From Thiosocius teredinicola (GTDB lineage: Bacteria; Pseudomonadota; Gammaproteobacteria; Chromatiales; Chromatiaceae), in assembly GCF_002009425.1 (NCBI RefSeq), contig NZ_CP019936.1:3955297-4019296 (forward strand): a DNA stretch of 64,000 bases. The letters run 5' to 3'. Every line of letters starts with the position of its first letter. Within the stretch, counting starts at the first letter, position 1. The notes under the pieces are model-generated. The model was not told the DNA's origin. It saw nothing but the letters and a program-made list of their open reading frames with translations, and did no database searches. Shown here piece by piece: positions 8,275 to 18,417 of this stretch. The position numbers were made by a program, and so were the translations under genes.

Positions 8275-11200
8275 GTGCCCATCGTCAGCAACAAGCGATG
8301 CAGCGTCAGCACCAAGATACGCATGCTGGTAATGGCTGTCACCGCGGTGGCACTGCTGGCCTCGTTCGTCGCCTATGCCCTGCTCGAATACGCCGACACG
8401 CGCCGCTCATTGGTCAACCATGTCGACAAACTGGCCTCCGTCGTGGCGCACGGCTCCGCAGCCGCGATCGAGCTGGATAATCCCGAAACCGCGACACGCG
8501 TACTCGAGGCCTTGAGGGCCGAAGGCGACGCACACAGCGCCGCCGTTTACCTCACGGACGGGAGCCTGTTCGTTGAAGAGGACTGGGTCGAGAAAGATGA
8601 GCCCGCCGAAAACGACGACGGCTGGATAAAGCAGGCGATCGCTGACGGTAAGGCTACCAGCCGCTTCGATGCCGAAGACCTCGACTTGCTCGTACCCATC
8701 CATCGCGGCGACGACGTGATCGGATATCTGCACGTCGAAACGGACCTTGGTCCGATGTACGACCAGTTCAAGTGGTATTTCGCATTCTCCCTGCTGGTCT
8801 TTCTGGTCGTGATGCTGATCGTGGCCGGACTGGTCGGCAGGCTGCAACGCAGCATCACCACACCGCTGCGCGACCTCGCCAAGGGTATGCGGCGGGTAAC
8901 CGAAGAGCAGAACTTTCAGCTGCGCTTGCCGCAACACTCCGGCGACGAGATCGGCGACCTGATCAACGGCTTCAACGACATGTTGCATCAGATCGAAGAA
9001 CGCGACCGCGAGATCCAGGCACACCACGAAGAACTCGAATCCAAGGTCAACGCGCGCACCCACGACCTCGAAGAAGCCAAGACTCTCGCCGAGGCCGCCA
9101 GCCGGGCAAAGAGCGAGTTTCTCGCGACGATGAGCCACGAGATACGCACACCGATGAACGGCGTACTCGGCATGACCGAACTGTTGCTCGGCAGCGGCCT
9201 GGTACCGCGCCAGCAACGATTGGCCGAAACGGCCTATCGATCGGCGGAACGCTTGCTCGGCGTGATCAACAACATTCTGGACTTCTCCAAGATCGAGGCA
9301 GGAAAGCTCGATCTGCAACTCGACGATGCCGACCTGCGCACCTTGTTCGACGACACCCTGGAGATCTTCGCCGACCAGGCCCACCGCAAGGGTCTGGAGA
9401 TCATCGCCGACATCCCCCCCGACCTGCCGCCGCGGGTGCGCTGCGACGTCACCCGCCTGCCGCAGATATTGATCAACCTGATCGGCAACGCCGTGAAGTT
9501 CACCGAGCATGGCGAAGTCACGGTGCGTGTTGCCACCGAGCCGGCACAAGACGGCCGACTGAAACTGCACATCGACGTTGCCGATACGGGGCCGGGCATC
9601 AACGAAGAACAGTGCCAGTACATCTTCGACGCATTCGTACAGGCCGACAGCTCATCGTCGCGTCGCTTCGGCGGCAGTGGGCTCGGTCTGACCATCACCC
9701 AGCGGTTGGTACAACTGATGGGTGGCGAGATCACGCTACACAGCGTGCCGGGTGAGGGTACGACCTTCAAAGTGACGGTCATGGTCGAATTGGCACAGTC
9801 CGACAACGACGACGACATGTCGCTGCGCACGATCAGCGGGCTACGCATCCTGATCGTCGACGATCACCCGGTCAATCGAGACATCCTGTCCGGTCAGGCC
9901 AACGTATGGTCGTTGCGCAGCGATGCAGCGGCCGACGCAGCGGAGGCACTGGCCCTGGCGCGCAAAGCGGCCAGCGAGGGTGACCCCTACCGTATCGCCA
10001 TCATCGATTGGCAGATGCCCGAAGTCGACGGCATAGAACTGGTGAAACGCCTGCAGGCAGACCCGCTGATACCGCCGCTGTCGCTCATCATGTTGAGTTC
10101 TGCCGGGGACGACGATATCGCTACGCAGGCGAAAGACGCCGGCGTGGAGTGCTACCTGACCAAACCCGCCCGCCAGGACCGGCTGCTTGCCTGCCTGCTG
10201 AACGCACAACGCGGTCTTGGTCAGCTTTCCGCTACGCCAACCGAAACCGCCAATGTGCCGCAACTGGGCGGCCGGCGCGTGCTGCTTGCCGAAGACAACT
10301 ACGTCAACCAGGAAGTCGCCTTGGGCATGCTCGAACTCATGGACTGCGAGGTCGACGTGGCGGAAAACGGCGAGCAGGCGATAGAGGCGTTCAAAGAGCA
10401 GGAATACGACCTGATACTGATGGACTGCCACATGCCGGTGGTTGACGGCTTTGCGGCGACCAAGGGGATACGCGAACTCGAACAACGCCTTAACCGCGAG
10501 CGTACGCCTATCATCGCGCTGACCGCCGATGTGCAAAAGGGTACCGATGCGCAATGCCGCTCGGTCGGTATGGACGACTACCTGAGCAAACCCTTCCGCC
10601 AGGAGAAGCTGGCCGAGGTAATGCAGCAATGGCTGGCAACATCGTCGCCACACCTGAATGCATCCTTTGAGTCGCCGGCGGAGACAGACTGGCCAGTCGT
10701 GATCGATCGCGATGTGATCGAACGGCTGCGCGCGCTCGGCAAAGCGCGCAACAAGGACATGCTCGGCAAAGTGGCCACCCTGTTCCTCGAAGACGCTGCA
10801 TTGGCGTTGACGCAGCTGCGACAGCTCACCCAGCAGAAAGAACTCGAGGCTGTTCGTCAAAAGGCCCATGCGCTCAAGTCGGCCAGTGCCAATCTCGGGG
10901 CCACCCAGCTTTCCCAAGCCTGCACCGAGTTGGAGGCAGCCGCACACAACAACCGCGGCGAACTGATAGACACCCTGTTTGCGAATCTTGAAACGTCAGC
11001 GAACGACGCGATCAGCGCCATCGAATACCTGGTTGCGGGCACCGCGGCGATGGCGGCACCCAGCGACAGCGATCCTGTCGGGCACAACGACAAGCACATA
11101 CTGGTCGTCGACGACGATCCGGGATTCCGCCTGACTACCGCCGAAGTCTTGCGTGCCGAGGGTTTTGCCGCGACCGAGGCTGCCAACAGCGAACAGGCAC

Positions 11201-13206
11201 TGGTGCTGGCGCAACGGCGCCAACCCGACCTGATCCTACTGGACGCCGTGATGCACGGCGCGGATGGTTTCGAGACCTGCCGCCGACTGCGCGCCGACGC
11301 CAACACACACGACATACCGGTCATCATGGTCACCGGCCTGGATGACACCGAATCGATCGACAAGGCGTTCGATGCCGGTGCGACCGGTTTCACGACCAAG
11401 CCGGTCAACTACGCCTACCTGCTGCAACGTGTGCGCTTCATTTTGCGCGCCAGCGACAACGAGGCCGAACTGCGCAGCCACAAACAGATGTTGCAGACGG
11501 CGCAGCGCGTGGCGCGCCTCGGCTACTGGCGCTGGGATCCTGCCGGCGGCCGCTTCGAGATTTCCGACAACCTCGCTGAGATGTGTGGCATCGACACATC
11601 GACGTTCGATACCACGCTCGATGCGTTTATCGCACTGATCGCCGAAGATGACCGGGACAAGGTAAAGGCACGCATCATGGGCGCACTGCACGAGCGTCAG
11701 CCGGAGCTGTTCGACTACCGCATCATCGGCAAGCGCAAAGACGCCATCGTTGTCAGCCAGGATCTCGAACTGGTCACGAGCAACAGCGGGCTGAATGTGC
11801 TGGGTACCGTGCAGGATGTGACCCGCCAGCGCCAATCCGACGATCGTATCCGCAAGATGGCTTACTTCGACGAGCTTACCGGGCTCGCCAGTCGCAGCCA
11901 TCTCATGCAACACCTCGAAGACACCATCAAGGTGGCACGTCGGCGGGAAGAGAGCTTCACCGTGCTGTTCCTCGACCTCGACGGTTTCAAGGACGTCAAT
12001 GACAGCCTCGGCCACGATGTCGGCGACTTCATGCTGGTCAGTGTTGCGCGTCGCCTGCAAAGCGTGATCCGCGACGTCGACTTCGTCGCTCGCCTCGGCG
12101 GCGACGAGTTCTGCATCCTGCTCAATGACAACGGCGACGAAGTCGATGCCGCCGAAGTCGCCACGCGCTGCCTGGGCGCGATCAATCAACCCATCGAATT
12201 CGGCACACAGGGCTGGCGGCCGCACGTGAGTATCGGCCTGGCGCGCTTCCCGGATGATGGGACTACCGGCAACGCCTTGCTGAAGGCGGCCGACAGCGCG
12301 ATGTACGCGGCGAAGAAGGCCGGCAAACATCGCTACGCGTTCTATCGTCCGGAAATGACCGACGAGGCAGAGCGTCGCTTGGCGGATGAGCAGATGCTGC
12401 GCGACGCCATCGAACAGCATCAGTTCGAGGTGTACTACCAGACCCAGGTCGATCTGCAGACCGGGCTGGTCATCGGCGTAGAGGCCCTCGCCCGCTGGCA
12501 CCATCCGGAGCGCGGCGTGATCTCGCCCGGCGAGTTCATCCCAACGCTCGAGCGCATCGGCCTGATCGAACAACTCGGCAACTGGGTCACACATACCGCG
12601 TGCCAGCAACTCGTAGACTGGATGAACGCCGGCGTGCCCGAGATGCAGGTGGCGGTCAACATTTCGCCGCTGCACTTCCGCAACCCGCTGATCGTCGACG
12701 CGGTTGCCGAGGTGCTTCGAGATACCGGGCTTGAGCCGCGCTTGTTGGAACTGGAGATTACCGAAAGCTGCGTGCAATCCGACAGCCAGGCCCTTGGTGT
12801 TCTGGATGAGTTGCGCAAGCTGGGCGTACGTATTGCGATCGACGATTTCGGCACGGGTTACTCGTCGCTGGGTTCGCTCAAGCACCTGCCGATCGATACG
12901 CTGAAGATCGACCGCCTGTTCGTCGCCGATGTGCTCAACAGCAGCGAAGACGCGGTTATGCTCGGTACGATCATCTCCCTGGCGCATGCACTGAACTACA
13001 CGGTCGTCGCCGAAGGTGTCGAGGTGCGCGACCAGGCGGTCGTGTTGGCCGGCCTGTTCTGCGACCAGGCACAGGGCTATTTCTTCTCCCGGCCGGCGCC
13101 GGCGGCAGAGGTTCCGGCGCTGCTGAATGAACCGCCCTTCTTCACAACCGCCGCAGACGCTACCGAACCCAGCCCGGCAGCACGCGTCGGCAACGGGGAG
13201 ACCTGA
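8275..13206 (+). CDS. Hybrid sensor histidine kinase with three receivers, HPt, PAS, GGDEF and EAL
   Basis: A 1643-residue membrane sensor combining a phosphorelay with c-di-GMP enzymes. Start chosen: GTG 8275, before the basic [11 protein letters not shown] and first helix; GTG 8116 and ATG 8323 are alternatives. Order: TM1 (~18-39), periplasmic domain (~40-165), TM2 (~166-188), HAMP and coiled coil, HisKA with His288 ([11 protein letters not shown]), HATPase (DTGPG, GGSGLGL), receiver 1 (Asp578, IIDWQMP), receiver 2 (Asp717, LMDCHMP), HPt with His865 ([11 protein letters not shown]), receiver 3 (Asp990), PAS (~1075-1185), GGDEF (intact, 1275-1279, with RDVD inhibitory site five residues before) and EAL (intact, 1403-1405; DDFGTGYSS and LEITES present). 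All catalytic motifs look functional. The HDOD gene follows after 4 bases. Confidence 0.93.
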   Translation: MPIVSNKRCSVSTKIRMLVMAVTAVALLASFVAYALLEYADTRRSLVNHVDKLASVVAHGSAAAIELDNPETATRVLEALRAEGDAHSAAVYLTDGSLFVEEDWVEKDEPAENDDGWIKQAIADGKATSRFDAEDLDLLVPIHRGDDVIGYLHVETDLGPMYDQFKWYFAFSLLVFLVVMLIVAGLVGRLQRSITTPLRDLAKGMRRVTEEQNFQLRLPQHSGDEIGDLINGFNDMLHQIEERDREIQAHHEELESKVNARTHDLEEAKTLAEAASRAKSEFLATMSHEIRTPMNGVLGMTELLLGSGLVPRQQRLAETAYRSAERLLGVINNILDFSKIEAGKLDLQLDDADLRTLFDDTLEIFADQAHRKGLEIIADIPPDLPPRVRCDVTRLPQILINLIGNAVKFTEHGEVTVRVATEPAQDGRLKLHIDVADTGPGINEEQCQYIFDAFVQADSSSSRRFGGSGLGLTITQRLVQLMGGEITLHSVPGEGTTFKVTVMVELAQSDNDDDMSLRTISGLRILIVDDHPVNRDILSGQANVWSLRSDAAADAAEALALARKAASEGDPYRIAIIDWQMPEVDGIELVKRLQADPLIPPLSLIMLSSAGDDDIATQAKDAGVECYLTKPARQDRLLACLLNAQRGLGQLSATPTETANVPQLGGRRVLLAEDNYVNQEVALGMLELMDCEVDVAENGEQAIEAFKEQEYDLILMDCHMPVVDGFAATKGIRELEQRLNRERTPIIALTADVQKGTDAQCRSVGMDDYLSKPFRQEKLAEVMQQWLATSSPHLNASFESPAETDWPVVIDRDVIERLRALGKARNKDMLGKVATLFLEDAALALTQLRQLTQQKELEAVRQKAHALKSASANLGATQLSQACTELEAAAHNNRGELIDTLFANLETSANDAISAIEYLVAGTAAMAAPSDSDPVGHNDKHILVVDDDPGFRLTTAEVLRAEGFAATEAANSEQALVLAQRRQPDLILLDAVMHGADGFETCRRLRADANTHDIPVIMVTGLDDTESIDKAFDAGATGFTTKPVNYAYLLQRVRFILRASDNEAELRSHKQMLQTAQRVARLGYWRWDPAGGRFEISDNLAEMCGIDTSTFDTTLDAFIALIAEDDRDKVKARIMGALHERQPELFDYRIIGKRKDAIVVSQDLELVTSNSGLNVLGTVQDVTRQRQSDDRIRKMAYFDELTGLASRSHLMQHLEDTIKVARRREESFTVLFLDLDGFKDVNDSLGHDVGDFMLVSVARRLQSVIRDVDFVARLGGDEFCILLNDNGDEVDAAEVATRCLGAINQPIEFGTQGWRPHVSIGLARFPDDGTTGNALLKAADSAMYAAKKAGKHRYAFYRPEMTDEAERRLADEQMLRDAIEQHQFEVYYQTQVDLQTGLVIGVEALARWHHPERGVISPGEFIPTLERIGLIEQLGNWVTHTACQQLVDWMNAGVPEMQVAVNISPLHFRNPLIVDAVAEVLRDTGLEPRLLELEITESCVQSDSQALGVLDELRKLGVRIAIDDFGTGYSSLGSLKHLPIDTLKIDRLFVADVLNSSEDAVMLGTIISLAHALNYTVVAEGVEVRDQAVVLAGLFCDQAQGYFFSRPAPAAEVPALLNEPPFFTTAADATEPSPAARVGNGET

Positions 13207-13210
13207 CGCG

Positions 13211-14062
13211 ATGCCGACGCCCGGCGCATCCGCCACGCGCAAGCCGCTGGAAAAAGACCGTGTGCCGGTGCTGCCGCCCGGGGCGCCGTTTCTGCTGCAG
13301 GCGCTGAACGACGAAAGTCTGAATTTTTCCGAAGTGGCCCGTGTGGTGGAGCGCGTACCGACGGTCGCCGCTCGCCTGTTGTCGCTGGCCAATTCGGCGT
13401 GGTCGTCACCGGCCAGCCCGATCATGTCGATCGAGCATGCCTGCAGCCGCCTCGGCCTTGGCGTGGTGCGTACGGCAGGTGTGGCGCTGGTCGTGTCGCA
13501 ACCGTTCAACCCCCAGCGTTGCCCGCCATTCGACGCCCCCTTGTTCTGGCACACCGCCTTGCTGTGCGCCGAGAGCGGCACCTGGCTGGCAGGTCATCTT
13601 GCGAGCGATCGGGTGTCGGCGGCGCGAACCGGCGGATTGATCAGCAACCTCGGGCTGTTGTGGATGGCCGAGACGCTGCCGCAGGAAACGGCAACCGCCC
13701 TGAACGAATCGGCAGAGGGCGAATTCGGGCAACTCAACGAGATACTCAAGCAGACCTGCGGCATGGGCTATGACGAAGCCGGCCAGTTGCTCGCCGAGGC
13801 CTGGAAGCTGCCACAAGCCCTGTGCACTGCCATCGGTAACCTGGTGTCACCGGCAGCCGATGCCGACATTCTCAGCCTTATCGTGCACTCCGCCGCGCAT
13901 ATGGCCGGCGCGCTGCGCCGCGGCCAGGCGTTCGATGCACCGATCGATGCCCTGCTCTCACTGGGTATGGACGAAAGCACGCAAGCGGCCGGTTTCGAAC
14001 ACCTGCAGCAGACGAGCAAACGGACACAGGAGATGGCGGCGGCGCTGTTTCCGAGCAGATGA
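13211..14062 (+). CDS. HDOD domain protein
   Basis: HDOD domains are catalytically dead relatives of HD phosphohydrolases used as signalling adaptors. From ATG 13211 the protein has 283 residues; an in-frame start at 13127 inside the kinase gene is possible but adds an unstructured extension. The domain covers ~24-215: PPGAPFLLQALNDES, VVERVPTVAARLLSLANSA, and IEHACSRLGLGVVRTAGVAL, followed by helical segments with WHTALLCAESG. No HD metal pair was identified. It lies 4 bases after the hybrid kinase and is almost certainly co-transcribed, so it probably acts in the same pathway (inference). Confidence 0.85.
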   Translation: MPTPGASATRKPLEKDRVPVLPPGAPFLLQALNDESLNFSEVARVVERVPTVAARLLSLANSAWSSPASPIMSIEHACSRLGLGVVRTAGVALVVSQPFNPQRCPPFDAPLFWHTALLCAESGTWLAGHLASDRVSAARTGGLISNLGLLWMAETLPQETATALNESAEGEFGQLNEILKQTCGMGYDEAGQLLAEAWKLPQALCTAIGNLVSPAADADILSLIVHSAAHMAGALRRGQAFDAPIDALLSLGMDESTQAAGFEHLQQTSKRTQEMAAALFPSR

Positions 14063-14079
14063 CGATCCCTGCGGGATCG
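14063..14079. terminator. Short perfect stem-loop between convergent genes
   Basis: CGATCCC (14063-14069), loop TGC, GGGATCG (14073-14079) directly after the HDOD stop codon and 15 bases before the end of pip on the other strand. The stem is perfect but no T tract follows, so it is only a possible bidirectional terminator. Confidence 0.35.
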
Positions 14080-14093
14080 GCAGCCGGCATTGC

Positions 14094-15044
14094 CTAGTCG
14101 TCGGCCCCGGCGAAATAATCCGTTGCTTCCACCAAGCGCCGGCGGGTTCCCGCCTCAGCCGCCGAATGACCGGCGTCGGCGATGATCGAAAGCTCGCTAC
14201 CCGGCCAGGCTTCGTGCAAGGCCCAGGCGTTCTCCAGTGGACAGATCACATCGTAGCGTCCGTGTACGATCACGCCGGGGATGCCTTCAAGTTTGGCCGC
14301 GTCTTCCAACAGCTGATTGGGACGCAGAAAGGAATCGTTATTGAAGTAGTGGCACTCGATGCGCGCCATGCTCAACGCCACGTGTGGGTCGGCGAAGTGT
14401 GCGGCAACGCGTTCGTCCGGCAGCAGGGTGGCCGTACGCCCTTCCCAAATGGACCACGCCTTGGCCGCAGCAAGACGGCGCAGTTCATCCTGGCCGGTCA
14501 ACAGCCGATGGTAGGCCGAGAGCATAGCGTGGCGATCGTTGGGGTCGATCGGTGCGACGAAGTCGTCCCAGTAATCCGGGAACAGCCGGCTGGCACCTTC
14601 CTGGTAAAACCACAGGATCTCGTGCGGGCGGCACAAAAAGATCCCGCGCAACACCATCGCCCTGACGCGCTCCGGATGCGTCTGTGCGTAAGCCAATGCC
14701 AGCGTCGAACCCCACGAGCCGCCGAAAACCAACCACCTGTCGATGCCGAGGCGTTCGCGGATCTTCTCGATATCGCTGACCAGGTCCCAGGTCGTGTTGT
14801 TGTTCAGATCCGCATGCGGCGTCGACTTGCCGGCGCCGCGCTGGTCGAACAGCACCACGCGGTATACCTCAGGATTGAAGAAGCGCCGATGATACGGTTC
14901 GCAACCAGCACCCGGCCCGCCGTGCAGAAACAGGGCCGGCACACCCTCCGGGTTGCCGACCTCTTCGATGTAGAGCGTATGGACGTCGTCGACAGCGAAC
15001 ATCTCGCTGCGATAAGGCCGGATCTCGGGGTACAAGTCTTTCAT
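14094..15044 (-). CDS. pip: Prolyl aminopeptidase (proline iminopeptidase)
   Basis: An alpha/beta-hydrolase that removes N-terminal proline from peptides in the cytoplasm. ATG 15044 gives 316 residues (MKDLYPEIRPYRSEMFAVDD), the standard family size; an upstream in-frame start at 15074 is less likely. Signature elements: oxyanion HGGPGAGCEPYHRRFF, DQRGAGKS, nucleophile serine in GGSWGSTLALAYA, acid in HGRYDVICP and histidine in DAGHSA. The gene is convergent with the HDOD gene, and its neighbours give no functional hint. Confidence 0.94.
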   Translation of the reverse strand: MKDLYPEIRPYRSEMFAVDDVHTLYIEEVGNPEGVPALFLHGGPGAGCEPYHRRFFNPEVYRVVLFDQRGAGKSTPHADLNNNTTWDLVSDIEKIRERLGIDRWLVFGGSWGSTLALAYAQTHPERVRAMVLRGIFLCRPHEILWFYQEGASRLFPDYWDDFVAPIDPNDRHAMLSAYHRLLTGQDELRRLAAAKAWSIWEGRTATLLPDERVAAHFADPHVALSMARIECHYFNNDSFLRPNQLLEDAAKLEGIPGVIVHGRYDVICPLENAWALHEAWPGSELSIIADAGHSAAEAGTRRRLVEATDYFAGADD

Positions 15045-15256
15045 GGTGAAAGAGTCTAACGCGAAATTCGCCAAGCCGCCGTGGCGTATCGGGACGCGGC
15101 CATCGGATTTGTCCTACATGGCCGGTCGAGTTTGCCCCTAACCCGGAATTAGGATCGCGTGCACACTGAACACCGTCATCGACAGGACGACACGCAGGGT
15201 CGACGCCCGTAGGTGTTGCAGCAGCAACATCGAGCCGCAGCGATGACAGCCAACCT

Positions 15257-15289
15257 AGGCAACCCGGTCTGCTCGCGGCCGGGTTGCCT
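15257..15289. terminator. Perfect 11-bp inverted repeat between typA and pip
   Basis: AGGCAACCCGG (15257-15267) and CCGGGTTGCCT (15279-15289) form a GC-rich stem with an 11-base loop, 43 bases beyond the typA stop. It is the only strong structure in the 288-base gap 15045-15332 and probably ends the typA transcript. No T run follows on either strand. Confidence 0.45.
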
Positions 15290-15332
15290 TCTAGACCAGA
15301 CCGAAAGCCTTGCCTCCGGACCCGACCTACGA

Positions 15333-17141
15333 TCAGCCGCGCGCAGAACGCTTGCGCTCGTGTTCCTTCAAGAACTTCTTGCGCAGGCGGATCGCCGCCG
15401 GCGTGATCTCCACCAACTCATCGTCTTCGATGAACTCGAGCGCGTATTCCAGGGTGAGCTTGATCGGTGGAGTCAACGCAATCGCATCGTCCTTGCCCGC
15501 GGCGCGAATGTTGGTCAGCTGCTTGCCTTTGAGCGGGTTAACGACCAGGTCGTTGGCGCGCGAGTGAATACCGATGATCTGACCTTCATAGACATCGTCA
15601 CCGTGCGAGCTGAACAGGCGACCGCGCTCCTGCAGGTTGAACAGCGCATAACCCAGCGCCTTGCCCTGTCCATTGGAGATCAATACGCCGTTCTTACGCG
15701 AGGCGATGCCACCGCTCTGCGCGGGCCCATAGTGATCGAACACGTGGTACATCAAACCGGTACCCGAGGTCATGGTCATGAACTCGGTCTGAAAACCGAT
15801 CAGGCCGCGCGAAGGCATCATGTAGTCGAGACGGACACGCCCCTTGCCATCCGGCACCATGTTCTTCATCTCGCCGCGACGCTCGCCGAGCGCCTCCATC
15901 AACGAGCCTTGGTGCTGTTCCTCGATGTCGATCGTGACCTGTTCGTAAGGTTCGCAGACCTCGCCATCGATCTCGCGGAAGATGACCTCGGGTCGCGACA
16001 CCGCCAGCTCAAAGCCTTCGCGGCGCATGTTCTCGATCAACACCGACAGGTGCAGTTCGCCGCGCCCCGACACCTTAAACTTCTCCGGATCGGTACCCTC
16101 TTCGACACGCAGTGCCACGTTGTGGATCAACTCGCGTTCGAGGCGGTCCTTGATCTGGCGCGACGTCAGGTACTTGCCTTCCTTGCCGGCAAACGGCGAG
16201 GAGTTCACTTGGAAGGTCATCGAGACGGTCGGTTCGTCGACCGTCAGTGCAGGCAGGTTTTCAACGTTTTCCGGATCACACAACACATCCGACACCATCG
16301 GTGCCTCGATACCGGTGATCGCGATGATATCGCCGGCCGATGCGCTGCTGACTTCGTGACGCTCCAGACCGAGATAGCCGTACACCAGGCCCACTCGCGC
16401 CTTGAAGGTATGATCCCGACGCACCACGGTGACCTGCTGATTCGGCCTGATCGTGCCGCGTTTGACGCGTCCGACCGCAATCGCGCCGACGTAGCTGTTG
16501 TAGTCGAGATTGGATACCTGCATCTGCAGTGGACCGTCGGGATCGACATCCGGCACCGGGCAATGCTTGACGATGGCCTCGAACAACGGCGTCATGTTGC
16601 CTTCATTGACGCCTTCCTCAAGCGAGGCATAGCCGTTCAGCGAAGACGCGTAGATGATCGGGAAATCGAGCTGCTCGTCGGTCGCGCCGAGGTTGTCGAA
16701 CAGGTCGAACACCTGATCGATGACCCAACTCGGACGCGCACCGGGCTTGTCGACCTTGTTGATGACCACGATCGGACGCAGCCCGTGTTTGAATGCCTTT
16801 TGCGTGACGAAGCGCGTCTGCGGCATCGGGCCTTCCTGCGCATCGACCAGCAACAGCACCGAATCGACCATCGACAACACGCGCTCGACCTCGCCACCGA
16901 AATCGGCGTGTCCGGGCGTATCGACGATATTGATGCGGTAGTCGTTCCAGCGGATCGCGGTGTTCTTCGACAGGATCGTGATGCCGCGCTCCTTTTCCTG
17001 GTCGTTCGAGTCCATGACCCGCTCGACCGCGCCAAAACGCTCGCCGAGCGTACCCGATTGCTTGAGAAGTTCGTCGACCAACGTGGTTTTGCCATGGTCG
17101 ACGTGGGCGATGATCGCCACGTTGCGAAGATTCTGGATCAC
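15333..17141 (-). CDS. typA: Ribosome-associated translational GTPase TypA/BipA
   Basis: BipA is an EF-G-like GTPase that binds the ribosome and assists 50S assembly and growth under stress or cold. The 602-residue product has P-loop AHVDHGKTT, switch [25 protein letters not shown] and the domain II/III and BipA-specific C-terminal regions ([39 protein letters not shown]-like [11 protein letters not shown]). Length is typical. It is monocistronic on the minus strand, 82 bases after the start region of the next upstream gene's end. Confidence 0.97.
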   Translation of the reverse strand: MIQNLRNVAIIAHVDHGKTTLVDELLKQSGTLGERFGAVERVMDSNDQEKERGITILSKNTAIRWNDYRINIVDTPGHADFGGEVERVLSMVDSVLLLVDAQEGPMPQTRFVTQKAFKHGLRPIVVINKVDKPGARPSWVIDQVFDLFDNLGATDEQLDFPIIYASSLNGYASLEEGVNEGNMTPLFEAIVKHCPVPDVDPDGPLQMQVSNLDYNSYVGAIAVGRVKRGTIRPNQQVTVVRRDHTFKARVGLVYGYLGLERHEVSSASAGDIIAITGIEAPMVSDVLCDPENVENLPALTVDEPTVSMTFQVNSSPFAGKEGKYLTSRQIKDRLERELIHNVALRVEEGTDPEKFKVSGRGELHLSVLIENMRREGFELAVSRPEVIFREIDGEVCEPYEQVTIDIEEQHQGSLMEALGERRGEMKNMVPDGKGRVRLDYMMPSRGLIGFQTEFMTMTSGTGLMYHVFDHYGPAQSGGIASRKNGVLISNGQGKALGYALFNLQERGRLFSSHGDDVYEGQIIGIHSRANDLVVNPLKGKQLTNIRAAGKDDAIALTPPIKLTLEYALEFIEDDELVEITPAAIRLRKKFLKEHERKRSARG

Positions 17142-17223
17142 GGAACTGCACCGCAGGTAAGGAAAAGGCGCGGAATTATACCTATCGATGCGGCCGTGCG
17201 ATATGGCCGCGAGAATGCGCGCG

Positions 17224-17778
17224 TCACTCTTGCGGCGCCGACCGGCTCAACGCCTGATGCAGCCGCCCGGCCTCGGCATGCCCCTGAGCCGCGGCCCGCG
17301 CCAACCAATCGATCGCCGCCCGGCGGTCGGCCGCCCCGCCCATGCCTTCGGCCAACATCACGCCCAACAGAAACTGGGCATCGGCCAGCCCCTGGCGCGC
17401 TGCCGCCGCCATCCAATGGCGAGCTTCAACCCCATCCGGCGCTGCGCCATGCCCGGTTGCCAGGCAATGCGCGAGATTGAACTGCGCCTGCGCCACGCCG
17501 GCCTCAGCGGCCCGCCGGTACCAGGCCACGGCTCTGGCCGGGTCGCGCGGATATCCGCCGATGCCGTGATCGTAAGCCGCACCGAGATTGAGCTGCGCCC
17601 AGGGCTCACCGGCCTCGGCACGTGCCTGCAGACGCCCCTCTGGCTCGGCATTCGCCGTTTCAGCCACCGCCCCACCCACCCAGCACAGCAGCCATAGCGC
17701 CGCACCGGCAACCACACGCCGACGAGCGCTGGACAGGCAGCCTGCAAAACCTGTGGAAAACTTTGTGGATGACTTCAT
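17224..17778 (-). CDS. Exported Sel1-repeat (TPR-like) protein
   Basis: A 184-residue protein from ATG 17778 with an N-terminal signal peptide (basic start, hydrophobic VVAGAALWLLCWVGGAVA) followed by Sel1-like helical repeats. Repeats are visible as GEPWAQLNLGAAYDHG, GVAQAQFNLAHCLATGHG and GLADAQFLLGVMLAEGMGG, each with the alternating Ala/Leu/Gly pattern, plus a final partial unit. Sel1 repeats mediate protein contacts, often in envelope signalling. The partner is unknown and its neighbours (typA, a TerB-like protein) do not suggest one. Confidence 0.8.
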   Translation of the reverse strand: MKSSTKFSTGFAGCLSSARRRVVAGAALWLLCWVGGAVAETANAEPEGRLQARAEAGEPWAQLNLGAAYDHGIGGYPRDPARAVAWYRRAAEAGVAQAQFNLAHCLATGHGAAPDGVEARHWMAAAARQGLADAQFLLGVMLAEGMGGAADRRAAIDWLARAAAQGHAEAGRLHQALSRSAPQE

Positions 17779-18018
17779 GACCGCCAGATTGCACGCCGAC
17801 AATTCATTGTTCTCAACAAATATCCGCAGATTTAGCTTTTAATTTCAATAAATTAACGCGAAACGAACAAAATTCTCACCGCGTTGGTGCAGATTTGGCA
17901 GACGGCTGCACCGCTCCAGACTGTGAATAACTTTGCGCGTGCCGCCCTTCATCCGGCCCACTGCGCAAGCGGGAGGGCGCGCTCGGCAAGCATGCCCGAA
18001 GCACGCCGCCGGAAGTGT

Positions 18019-18261
18019 TCAGAAGCCGTGCTGGGCGCGAATCTGCTCGATCCTGGCACGCAACTCGTCAGTCAGATCGGTCGGACGCAGACGACCGAAG
18101 ATATTCTTGAGGACACGCTGCTCGTTGGCGTCGACCACACCATCGCGCAGCGCAATCGCTACCAGTCGGTCCAGTTCGTCGACCTGCAACACGCCGTCGT
18201 CGGCAAAACACTGGATTGAGCGGAAAGTCATTTCGAGGTAGTCCCGGTTTTCTTTGGTCAT
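18019..18261 (-). CDS. Small TerB-like helical protein
   Basis: An 80-residue acidic helical protein from ATG 18261 (MTKENRDYLEMTFRSIQCFA). The segment FADDGVLQVDELDRLVAIALRDGVVDANEQRVLKNIF carries two acidic D-G-x-(V/L) turns like those in the TerB/calcium-binding-like helical family, so a divalent-ion site is possible. No membrane segment or signal is seen. It is read from its own short region on the minus strand, downstream of the chemoreceptor gene and its terminator. The family assignment is tentative. Confidence 0.6.
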   Translation of the reverse strand: MTKENRDYLEMTFRSIQCFADDGVLQVDELDRLVAIALRDGVVDANEQRVLKNIFGRLRPTDLTDELRARIEQIRAQHGF

Positions 18262-18344
18262 TGCATTCCCTTGAGTGTCGATTCTTGCAGTCACGTGGAC
18301 TGTCTAAAGCATGGTCAGACAGAACATACCGCGACCGCCAGCTT

Positions 18345-18386
18345 AAAAAAACAAACGGAGTTCGCTCTATTAGAGCAAACTCCGTT
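18345..18386 (-). terminator. Rho-independent terminator of the chemoreceptor gene
   Basis: On the minus strand a 15-base stem with one mismatch (arms 18386-18372 and 18368-18354) is followed by TGTTTTTTT (18353-18345). It lies 32 bases beyond the chemoreceptor stop codon. This is the clearest intrinsic terminator in the window together with the one at 25290. Confidence 0.85.
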
Positions 18387-18417
18387 CTGCAAGACCCGCC
18401 CGCCAGGGCGGCGTCTA

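Noticed and set aside
11236-13581. 781-codon minus-strand frame opposite the GGDEF-EAL region
   Set aside because: Antisense shadow; the plus strand has intact GGDEF and EAL motifs.
15213-17480. 755-codon plus-strand frame opposite typA
   Set aside because: Antisense shadow of typA; translation is rich in R, H, D and Q with no domain, while the minus-strand product is a clear BipA GTPase.
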